Assembly (NCBI GenBank): GCA_947628765.1
Contig: CANRBD010000041.1
Span: forward strand, 1-10,719
DNA length: 10,719 nt
DNA from: an uncultured Bacilli bacterium
GTDB taxonomy: Bacteria > Bacillota_I > Bacilli_A > RF39 > UBA660
Reading direction: 5' to 3'
Below, piece after piece: positions 1 to 4,821 of this stretch (positions within the stretch are counted from its first letter, which is position 1; each line of letters opens with the position of its first letter). The position numbers and the translations under genes were made by a program. A model generated the notes under the pieces. It did no database searches, had not been told where the DNA came from, and was given only the letters and a program-made list of their open reading frames with translations.

Positions 1-148
1 ACTTAATCAAGCTATTAAAGCTGTCGCTATTGCCCGAGGTTTTGTTGCTCCTAGTGGTAAAAATTTAATCTGTATTCCTGCTTTCACTGATATTATTATC
101 GAAGGTGAGGAAAGAACGGCCATAAAACTTATAGTTGAATCGAGATAA
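1..148 (+). CDS. spoVS: SpoVS-like protein, 3' end (5' part outside window)
   Basis: Reading from base 2 gives 48 residues ending in a TAA at 146-148. The segment LNQAIKAVAIARGFVAPSG followed by LICIPAFTD, an EGEERTAIKL stretch and a final ESR matches the highly conserved C-terminal half of stage V sporulation protein S, a small (about 86 residue) Alba-like nucleic-acid-binding-fold protein. In Bacillus it acts in sporulation (septation and coat assembly). The family also occurs in bacteria that do not sporulate, where its role is unclear. The start and about 38 N-terminal residues lie upstream of the window. A hairpin terminator follows immediately, so the gene ends its transcript here and is not joined to sufU. 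The family call is secure; a sporulation role in this organism is not shown. Confidence 0.9.
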   Translation, partial: LNQAIKAVAIARGFVAPSGKNLICIPAFTDIIIEGEERTAIKLIVESR

Positions 149-172
149 GCACTTTTGTGCTTTTTGCTTTTT
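147..172 (+). terminator. Factor-independent terminator after spoVS
   Basis: AAGCAC (147-152) pairs with GTGCTT (157-162) around a TTTT loop and is followed by a T-rich run (TTTGCTTTTT). The hairpin begins inside the spoVS stop codon. Confidence 0.75.
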
Positions 173-192
173 ATAAGCATCTGTGATATTAT
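164..192 (+). promoter_or_regulatory. Probable promoter of the sufU operon
   Basis: TTGCTT (164-169), a 17-base spacer and TATTAT (187-192), with an extended -10 TG at 184-185. It lies just past the spoVS terminator, and the predicted start point near 199 leaves a short leader with GGAGGAG at 204-210. Confidence 0.5.
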
Positions 193-215
193 TTTAGTAG
201 ATGGGAGGAGTACTC

Positions 216-647
216 ATGGATGCTAATTTAAAAAGAAGTGTTATTTTAGAACATTATCAAAACCCTAAAAATCGTGGATTAGTTGATGATAAAGATTATA
301 TAAAAATCAATATGAATAATGAAAGTTGTATTGATGAAATAAATATCATGATTAAAATTGAAGATAATATTATCAAAGATATTCGTTTTGACGGTGATGC
401 CTGTGCCATGTGCATAAGTTCATCTTCAATTATGATTGAAACATTATTAAATAAAACTTTAGAAGAAGCTAAAAATATTTTAAATAATTTTTTAAAGATG
501 ATTGACGAACAAGAATATGATGAAACAGTTTTAGAATCAGCAATAGTTTATGACGATACTTATAAACAACCAAATCGAAAAAAATGTGTTTTACTTCCTT
601 GGTGGGGGATTGAAAAAATATTAAAAGGACTTGAAAATGTTAGATAA
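216..647 (+). CDS. sufU: SufU-type iron-sulfur cluster assembly protein
   Basis: A 143-residue SufU/IscU-fold protein. In Gram-positive SUF systems SufU is a zinc-bound protein that accepts persulfide sulfur from the cysteine desulfurase SufS and passes it to SufBCD. The expected ligand set is visible: C38 and D40 in NESCIDEI, C63 in GDACAMC, and C124 in RKKCVLLPW. The N-terminal region with HYQNPKNRG is also typical. Two oddities are a CID triad where CGD is usual, and an extra cysteine at C66. An in-frame ATG exists at 201, but its own bases form part of the ribosome site GGAGGAG (204-210), so ATG 216 at a spacing of 5 is chosen. The 3' end overlaps the next gene by 11 bases, indicating translational coupling. 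No sufS, sufC or sufD is next to it. Confidence 0.88.
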   Translation: MDANLKRSVILEHYQNPKNRGLVDDKDYIKINMNNESCIDEINIMIKIEDNIIKDIRFDGDACAMCISSSSIMIETLLNKTLEEAKNILNNFLKMIDEQEYDETVLESAIVYDDTYKQPNRKKCVLLPWWGIEKILKGLENVR

Positions 648-1278
648 AATTCAATTATGCAAATGCGTTTTTCAGATTGATGAACTTGAAGGAAACCAAA
701 TAAAGGCTAGAGTGATTCCCCGTCAGGAATTTTGCTTTGCTTGTGAAGGCACATATTATAATTTAATTGATTTTAAAAAATATAAGCTTTTTCAAGATAA
801 ACACTTTTTAGGTGAAGAGTATATTGCTCAAGTTAAAGCCCTAGACGAAAGTGAGTTAGAGCCTAAAAGTCAAGAATATTTAAATCATCGAAAAGAATTA
901 TTAATTAAACACATTGATGAAGAAAAAGCCAAAGCTGATTCATTAGAAGATTATATAGACTTGCTCCCACATGCAGAATTTGTTTTTTATGAACAAGGTA
1001 CGGTTTTATTCGTTAAAGATAAAATCGCTATAAAACCAGAATCAAATAATGGCGTGGCCCTTTTATATAATAATAAATATTATGATTTAGGAAGTGGCGA
1101 AGAACTTAAAACATTATCCAAAGATATCAACCATGGTGATACTATAAGTTATAATTTTAAAGGAATTTTACCAGAAATTATTTCCGAAGATGAATATCGT
1201 CAGTTAATTATTTCAGCCAGCCAAATCATGATTAAAATAAACGATGAGGCTAAACCTAAAATAATCGTTATGCGTTAG
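637..1278 (+). CDS. Unknown protein with CxC and CxxC near the N-terminus, in operon with sufU
   Basis: 213 residues with no family I can name. All four cysteines lie in the first 36 residues (C8-x-C10 and C33-xx-C36, within QLCKCVF and EFCFACEG). This spacing could bind zinc or an Fe-S cluster, or the cysteines could be structural. The middle is acidic/lysine-rich and probably helical (about 67-105). The C-terminal half looks like a beta-rich domain (FVFYEQGTVLFV, VALLYNNKYYDLG). There is no signal peptide or membrane segment, so it is probably cytoplasmic. ATG 637 has AAAAGG (623-628) at a spacing of 8 and is preferred over TTG 631. The gene starts inside sufU and ends in a terminator before sufB. 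A role linked to Fe-S assembly is inferred from position only. Confidence 0.75.
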   Translation: MLDKIQLCKCVFQIDELEGNQIKARVIPRQEFCFACEGTYYNLIDFKKYKLFQDKHFLGEEYIAQVKALDESELEPKSQEYLNHRKELLIKHIDEEKAKADSLEDYIDLLPHAEFVFYEQGTVLFVKDKIAIKPESNNGVALLYNNKYYDLGSGEELKTLSKDINHGDTISYNFKGILPEIISEDEYRQLIISASQIMIKINDEAKPKIIVMR

Positions 1279-1286
1279 TGATTTCC

Positions 1287-1318
1287 AGAGAAAATTAACA
1301 TTTTTCTCTTTTTATTTT
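1287..1318 (+). terminator. Terminator between the sufU operon and sufB
   Basis: AGAGAAAA (1287-1294) pairs perfectly with TTTTCTCT (1302-1309) around a 7-base loop, followed by TTTTATTTTAT. It separates the sufU pair from sufB transcriptionally. Confidence 0.8.
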
Positions 1319-1337
1319 ATGTTAAATTTAGTATAAT
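1309..1337 (+). promoter_or_regulatory. Probable sufB promoter
   Basis: A perfect TATAAT at 1332-1337. The -35 position (1309-1314, TTTTTA) is weak and lies in the T-run of the preceding terminator. This is one of only two probable promoters here without the TG of an extended -10. Confidence 0.5.
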
Positions 1338-1354
1338 AAATATAGGTGACTGAT

Positions 1355-2668
1355 ATGGCAAGCAAATTAGGATTAAGTAAAGAAAAAATTATCGAAATTT
1401 CTAAAATTAAAGGTGAACCAAAATGGATGACTGATTTTCGTTTAAAAGCATATGAAACCTTTAAAGAAACTCCCAATCCTAATTTTGGACCAGAATTAAA
1501 AATTGATTTTGATAAAATTAATTATTATAAAAAAGTATCGGATGTCGTAGCCAACGATTGGAATAATGTGGCTTGTAACATAAAAAACACTTTTGATAAA
1601 GTTGGTTTAATCGATGCTGAAGAAAAATATTTAGATGGTATTGGTGCACAGTATGAAAGTGAAGTTGTGTACCATAATATGATTAGAGAGTTAGAAGAAA
1701 AAAATGTTATTTTTTGTAGTACCGATGATGCCTTAAAAAATCATCCTGATCTTTTCAAAAAATATTTTAATAAGTTAGTTAAGTATGATGAAAATAAATA
1801 TACTGCTTTAAATAGTGCGGTTTGGAGTGGAGGCACTTTTATTTATGTGCCACCACATACAACGATTGATAGGCCACTTCAAAGTTATTTTCGAATTGAT
1901 ACTAAAAACATGGGACAGTTTGAACGAACGCTTATTATTGTTGACCATGATAGTCATGTCCACTATATGGAAGGTTGCACGGCCACTTATCATTTGTCTG
2001 ATTCACTACATGCGGCTGTTGTCGAAATATATGTCGGTGAAAATTCTAGTTGTCGTTATACAACTATTCAAAACTGGGCTGATAATATCTATAATTTAGT
2101 TACTAAAAGAGCTGAAGTAGCTAAAAATGGTTTAATGGAATGGATTGATGGGAATATCGGTTCAAAAATTAATATGAAATATCCAGCCTGCATTTTAAAA
2201 GGGAAGGGAGCTACTGGTAACTGTATATCCATTGCCGTAGCTACTAAAAACCAAATTCAAGATGCCGGTGCGAAGATGATCCATTTAGCGCCTAATACTA
2301 CCAGTAAAATTATCAGTAAATCCATTGCTGCCTTAGGTGGCGATGCGAGCTATCGTGGAACGGTTTACATCGATGAAGAAGCAAAGGGTTCCAAAAGTAT
2401 CATAAAATGTGATACAATTATATTAGACGATGAATCTAAAAGTGATACAATTCCGAAGAATGTTGTCAAAAATAATTCATCATATTTGGAACACGAAGCG
2501 ACAGTGTCTAAATTAGATCAAGATAAACTGTTCTATTTAATGAGTAGAGGACTTAGTGAAGAAAAGGCTCAAGAATTGTTAATTATGGGCTTTATTGAAG
2601 AATTTAGAGAGAGTTTGCCAATGGAATATGCTGTGGAATTAAATGCACTTTTAAAAAATTATTTTTAA
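1355..2668 (+). CDS. sufB: Fe-S cluster assembly protein SufB
   Basis: A 437-residue SufB, the scaffold subunit of the cytoplasmic SufBCD complex on which Fe-S clusters are built with energy from the SufC ATPase. Family landmarks are the N-terminal GEPKWMTDFRLKAYE (20-34), the right-handed beta-helix core with SGGTFIYVPPHTT (158-170) and HYMEGCTA (203-210), GDASYRGTVYI (329-339), the KCDTI segment with C352 (corresponding to the functional cysteine of SufB), and SYLEHEA with H380. The length is slightly below the usual 465 or so. ATG 1355 is preferred over GTG 1346 because AGGTGA (1344-1349) then serves as ribosome site at a spacing of 5. The gene has its own promoter and is followed 13 bases later by a membrane protein gene. 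sufC, sufD and sufS are not in the window and must lie elsewhere if present. Confidence 0.95.
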   Translation: MASKLGLSKEKIIEISKIKGEPKWMTDFRLKAYETFKETPNPNFGPELKIDFDKINYYKKVSDVVANDWNNVACNIKNTFDKVGLIDAEEKYLDGIGAQYESEVVYHNMIRELEEKNVIFCSTDDALKNHPDLFKKYFNKLVKYDENKYTALNSAVWSGGTFIYVPPHTTIDRPLQSYFRIDTKNMGQFERTLIIVDHDSHVHYMEGCTATYHLSDSLHAAVVEIYVGENSSCRYTTIQNWADNIYNLVTKRAEVAKNGLMEWIDGNIGSKINMKYPACILKGKGATGNCISIAVATKNQIQDAGAKMIHLAPNTTSKIISKSIAALGGDASYRGTVYIDEEAKGSKSIIKCDTIILDDESKSDTIPKNVVKNNSSYLEHEATVSKLDQDKLFYLMSRGLSEEKAQELLIMGFIEEFRESLPMEYAVELNALLKNYF

Positions 2669-2681
2669 GGAGGGAATAAAA

Positions 2682-3428
2682 ATGGCGAAAAAAAAGAAAA
2701 ATCAAGGATCTCAAAAAGCAGCTTTAGAAAAAAATCAATCAAAAACCGAAGAAGTAGTAGAAGAGGAAGCTTCTAAAGAAAGCGAGCCTATAACATTAGA
2801 AAAATCAGCAAAGGAAGAAACTCCTAAAGAAGAGCCAAAAGCAGAAGATACAGATGAAAAAGAAACGGTAATTACTGAACAAGAAAATCATGAAGTCAAA
2901 TTAGAAACTAACGAGGATGTCACAAGCAATTTCGAAGATAAAAAGGAAATTGTAAAACCATCAGTAGGGAATCAAAATGAGGAAGTTGAAGAATTAGATT
3001 TATTTGCCTCTTTAGATAGTAAACCTAATATCAATTTAGAAACTACAAATAATCAAATTAATAAGCAAGAAAATGATCAAACGAATAATTCCAAATTTTT
3101 CCTTGTCTTTATTGTTGTTATATTGCTTATTGCTGGCGGAATTTTTGGATATATTAAATGGGATGAAGCTAATAATAATAAATTAGAAAAAGCTATTTCT
3201 GATCCAGCTAAAGACTATTTTGATAAATATATGAGTGCCAATGCTTCAGCTAGTGCATATAAAGTAACCTTAGAAATGTTAAAGGAAGCTAATCAAGCTG
3301 GAGAAAATTATGACTTAAAAGCTTTTGATAAATGTGACCCTAAAACAACCACGGTTACCATTACCATTAATTATGCCACTGGGGAAATTTCTGATACAAC
3401 TGTAAAATTAAATTGCAAAAAATACTAA
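2682..3428 (+). CDS. Single-pass membrane protein with long charged cytoplasmic region, unknown function
   Basis: 248 residues in three parts. Residues 1-137 are low-complexity and very rich in Glu and Lys, beginning MAKKKK, and are probably disordered. Residues 139-157 (FFLVFIVVILLIAGGIFGY) form one membrane helix. Residues 161-248 form a small outside domain with two cysteines (C218, C245) that could make a disulfide. The lysine-rich start and lack of an early hydrophobic segment suggest N-in/C-out orientation. The ribosome site AAGGAGGG (2667-2674) at a spacing of 7 is very strong and overlaps the sufB stop, so the gene is co-transcribed with sufB. No functional family is recognised, and co-transcription alone does not show a role in Fe-S assembly. 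A strong terminator follows. Confidence 0.85.
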   Translation: MAKKKKNQGSQKAALEKNQSKTEEVVEEEASKESEPITLEKSAKEETPKEEPKAEDTDEKETVITEQENHEVKLETNEDVTSNFEDKKEIVKPSVGNQNEEVEELDLFASLDSKPNINLETTNNQINKQENDQTNNSKFFLVFIVVILLIAGGIFGYIKWDEANNNKLEKAISDPAKDYFDKYMSANASASAYKVTLEMLKEANQAGENYDLKAFDKCDPKTTTVTITINYATGEISDTTVKLNCKKY

Positions 3429-3457
3429 ATTCCCTTTTTGACTAGTTTAACCTTAAT

Positions 3458-3496
3458 AAAAACGGGAAATTTGTCTTAGACGAATTTCTCGTTTTT
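3458..3496 (+). terminator. Very strong terminator after the sufB operon
   Basis: An 18-bp stem (3458-3475 with 3479-3496) with two G-U pairs and a 3-base loop TTA. The 5' arm starts AAAAACGGG and the 3' arm ends CTCGTTTTT. The A and T runs on the two sides mean it could work on both strands. Confidence 0.85.
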
Positions 3497-3533
3497 GTAT
3501 ACAATTATCTTACCAAAATACCAAATTTGACAT

Positions 3534-3562
3534 TTGCGTTTATTTTTTTATTGGGCTATAGT
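3534..3562 (+). promoter_or_regulatory. Possible ssb promoter
   Basis: TTGCGT (3534-3539), a 17-base spacer and TATAGT (3557-3562). A perfect TTGACA at 3527-3532 also exists but is 24 bases from this -10. The assignment is tentative. Confidence 0.35.
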
Positions 3563-3584
3563 ACGTAGCGAAAGGAGGGAAGAT

Positions 3585-3911
3585 ATGCTAAACCAAACCG
3601 TTTTAGTAGGCCGTATAGCTAATGAACCAGAATTATATGAAACTGAGACGGGCAAAAAACTTTCCCGTATTACTTTAGCAGTACCGCGTGCTTATAAAAA
3701 CGCTAATGGCGAATATGATACAGATTTTATCGGTTGTAAATTATGGCAAGGTGTTGCGCAAAGTACTACTGATTATTGTAAAAAAGGTGACTTAGTTGGT
3801 GTTAAAGGCCGTATTCAAACTGATAGATATCAAACAGAAGATGGCGAACGTTTTATTACTGAAGTTGTCGCTGAAAAAGTCACATTCTTATCTAGTAGTA
3901 AAAATAAGTAA
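3585..3911 (+). CDS. ssb: Short single-stranded DNA-binding protein (OB fold only)
   Basis: 108 residues matching the bacterial SSB OB fold: MLNQTVLVGRIANEPEL at the start, ITLAVPRAYKN (29-39), the DFIGCKLWQGVAQ strand with W54 (47-59), KKGDLVGVKGRIQTDRYQ (66-83) and a final VVAEKVTFL strand (94-102). It binds single-stranded DNA during replication, repair or uptake. The sequence ends SSSKNK with no glycine/proline linker and no acidic DDDIPF-like tip, the part that recruits partner proteins. It therefore resembles short accessory SSBs (such as SsbB/YwpH of Bacillus) more than the essential replicative SSB. ATG 3585 is chosen for AAAGGAGGG (3571-3579) at a spacing of 5; an upstream in-frame start at 3534 would overlap the promoter. 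The gene is alone, not between rpsF and rpsR, so another SSB gene is likely elsewhere. Confidence 0.92.
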   Translation: MLNQTVLVGRIANEPELYETETGKKLSRITLAVPRAYKNANGEYDTDFIGCKLWQGVAQSTTDYCKKGDLVGVKGRIQTDRYQTEDGERFITEVVAEKVTFLSSSKNK

Positions 3912-3920
3912 TAGCTTTTA

Positions 3921-4059
3921 GCTGGGGCTATAACATTGGTAGTAATTCATAAAAAACCTTTATAATATATTTTTTATTTCATTTTGTTTCAACATGCTTC
4001 AACCCTAAAACTATGCCTATTTTTATAGCCCCAGCCTTCAACCTTCTTTAGGCATAGTT
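3921..4059 (+). repeat. Two interleaved inverted repeats downstream of ssb (pseudoknot topology)
   Basis: Arm A GCTGGGGCTATAA (3921-3933) is a perfect 13-bp inverted match to TTATAGCCCCAGC (4023-4035). Arm B AACTATGCCTA (4009-4019) is a perfect 11-bp match to TAGGCATAGTT (4049-4059). The order A-B-A'-B' with junctions of 75, 3 and 13 bases is that of an H-type pseudoknot, or of two mutually exclusive hairpins. The stretch also holds three TTCAAC copies (3988, 3998, 4037) and a TATAAT at 3961. No convincing open reading frame was found on the + strand. It is either the ssb 3' untranslated region, a separate small RNA, or the end of the leftward regulator transcript. I do not recognise the element. 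Confidence 0.6.
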
Positions 4060-4060
4060 C

Positions 4061-4089
4061 AAAACAGAGAATTAACTTTCTCTGTTTTT
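4061..4089. terminator. Bidirectional terminator between ssb and the leftward regulator
   Basis: AAAACAGAGAA (4061-4071) pairs perfectly with TTCTCTGTTTT (4078-4088) around a 6-base loop that contains the leftward gene's stop codon. The T-run is five on the + strand and four on the - strand, so it can end transcripts from both sides. Confidence 0.75.
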
Positions 4090-4278
4090 ATATTCATCAT
4101 AAAAAATTTGATCAGGTTTCGTTTTAAAAATTTTCGCAATTTTTATTGCCATAGAATATGAAAGACGACGTTTGCCATTTTCTAGTTGCCAATAAAAAGG
4201 TTTACTGACATTTAATATTTCGGCCATGTTTTTACACGTATATCGTTTTTCTAATCGACGTTTTTTTAACTCATTCAT
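4072..4278 (-). CDS. Small XRE/Cro-type DNA-binding regulator
   Basis: 68 residues, almost wholly one helix-turn-helix domain (about 3-60). The AEILNVSKPFYWQLENGKR segment (19-37) covers helices 2 and 3, and IAKIFKTKPDQIFYDE (47-62) closes the five-helix fold. Stand-alone Cro-like proteins of this size bind dyad operators as dimers and usually repress their own or a divergent gene. It is read away from the larger regulator at 4414. ATG 4276-4278 has GGAGG (4286-4290) at a spacing of 7. Its promoter spacer is filled by a 15-base dyad, which suggests autorepression by this protein or by its divergent partner. Targets beyond this are unknown. No integrase or phage gene is nearby, so a mobile origin is not shown. 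Confidence 0.88.
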   Translation of the reverse strand: MNELKKRRLEKRYTCKNMAEILNVSKPFYWQLENGKRRLSYSMAIKIAKIFKTKPDQIFYDEYKNRES

Positions 4279-4298
4279 TTCTTTTCCTCCTATTACTA

Positions 4299-4327
4299 AT
4301 TATATATTAACCATAGGTTAAAATCAA
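4299..4327 (-). promoter_or_regulatory. Promoter of the leftward XRE regulator
   Basis: On the - strand, TTGATT (4327-4322), a 17-base spacer and a perfect TATAAT (4304-4299). The start point would be near 4292, giving a leader of about 14 bases holding only the ribosome site. Confidence 0.65.
4307..4321. promoter_or_regulatory. Dyad operator 1 in the divergent promoter region
   Basis: Perfect palindrome TTAACC-ATA-GGTTAA. It lies exactly between the -35 and -10 of the leftward promoter, where a bound repressor would block polymerase. The 3-base spacer and 6-base arms suit a Cro/C-type dimer. Confidence 0.6.
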
Positions 4328-4335
4328 TAGAAAAG

Positions 4336-4348
4336 TAACTACAAGTTA
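4336..4348. promoter_or_regulatory. Dyad operator 2 in the divergent promoter region
   Basis: TAACT-ACA-AGTTA, a perfect dyad with the same 3-base spacer and near-identical arms to operator 1 (shared TAAC...GTTA). It is centred 28 bases away, upstream of both promoters and just before the expected -35 of the rightward gene. Binding here could activate or repress either promoter. Confidence 0.5.
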
Positions 4349-4374
4349 ATTTTTATAAATGTTTGTTTGCTCTT

Positions 4375-4383
4375 TGCTATAAT
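4375..4383 (+). promoter_or_regulatory. Extended -10 promoter of the rightward XRE regulator
   Basis: TGCTATAAT with a perfect TATAAT at 4378-4383. The matching -35 position (4355-4360) is ATAAAT, which is poor, so the extended -10 or an activator probably carries recognition. Confidence 0.55.
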
Positions 4384-4413
4384 GAAATTGGCGAAAGGAA
4401 ACCGTGGTTATGT

Positions 4414-4770
4414 ATGAAAATAAATTCGCAAAAGATAAAAGAAGCAAGAGAACAATTAAATTTGTCTCAGGGGCAATTAGCTAGTCTTCTGGGAGTATCC
4501 AAAGTAGCTGTTTGTTGGTATGAAAATGGCGACCGCACTCCATCTTTAGAACATTTTTTTAAGCTTGCGGATATTTTACATTTATCACTAAATGAATTAT
4601 CTGGTAGAGAAATTGACGTGGTAGCAGAAGAGGATACCAATTATCAAGTAAAACTACCAAAAAAAGACTTGGCCATTCTATCAGAATTAAAAAAATATAA
4701 AAAACTTTACAAATCTTTATATAATGACCCCGAAAGAACTATAAAACTAATCGACAAAAGAATGAAATAG
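4414..4770 (+). CDS. XRE-family regulator with C-terminal helical tail
   Basis: 118 residues. The N-terminal helix-turn-helix (about 3-65) is clear: IKEAREQLNLSQGQLASLLG, then VSKVAVCWYENGDRTPSLEH (28-47) and LADILHLSLNELSG (51-64). The remaining 50 or so residues are charged and probably helical (LPKKDLAILSELKKYKKLYK, 81-100), of unknown function; they may dimerise or bind a partner. It diverges from the small regulator at 4072-4278, and both may act on the two dyads between them. ATG 4414 is the first usable in-frame start, since an earlier TTG at 4363 precedes the -10 box. GAAAGGAAA (4393-4401) is 12-14 bases upstream, a long spacing, and an out-of-frame ATG at 4410 overlaps the start. Confidence 0.85.
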   Translation: MKINSQKIKEAREQLNLSQGQLASLLGVSKVAVCWYENGDRTPSLEHFFKLADILHLSLNELSGREIDVVAEEDTNYQVKLPKKDLAILSELKKYKKLYKSLYNDPERTIKLIDKRMK

Positions 4771-4791
4771 TATCAAAATGCTATTTTTTTT
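4765..4791 (+). terminator. Terminator after the rightward XRE regulator
   Basis: AAATAGTAT (4765-4773) pairs with ATGCTATTT (4778-4786) around CAAA with one G-U pair, then a run of T to 4791. The stop codon lies within the 5' arm. Confidence 0.7.
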
Positions 4792-4799
4792 GTTATAAT
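4791..4799 (+). promoter_or_regulatory. Extended -10 promoter of the pdp-cdd operon
   Basis: TGTTATAAT with a perfect TATAAT at 4794-4799. The -35 position (4771-4776) does not match the consensus. AAGGAG (4810-4815) at a spacing of 6 precedes ATG 4822. Confidence 0.55.
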
Positions 4800-4821
4800 T
4801 ATAGTAGATAAGGAGAATACC

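Noticed and set aside
1808..2099. Open frames on both strands inside sufB
   Set aside because: They lack ribosome sites and family similarity and lie wholly within the conserved SufB coding sequence.
3527..3562. TTGACA at 3527 as the ssb -35
   Set aside because: It is 24 bases from the only good -10 (TATAGT at 3557), too far for a normal promoter. TTGCGT at 3534 has a 17-base spacing.
3888..3952. Programmed frameshift extending SSB to restore an acidic tail
   Set aside because: The -1 frame after the stop gives about 14 residues with no acidic tip, the +1 frame stops after a few codons, and no clear slippery heptamer is in frame.
3921..4035. A 115-base MITE-like element bounded by the 13-bp repeats GCTGGGGCTATAA/TTATAGCCCCAGC
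   Set aside because: No flanking target duplication is visible, the B stem crosses the right boundary, and no second copy exists in the window. A structured RNA explains both repeats better.
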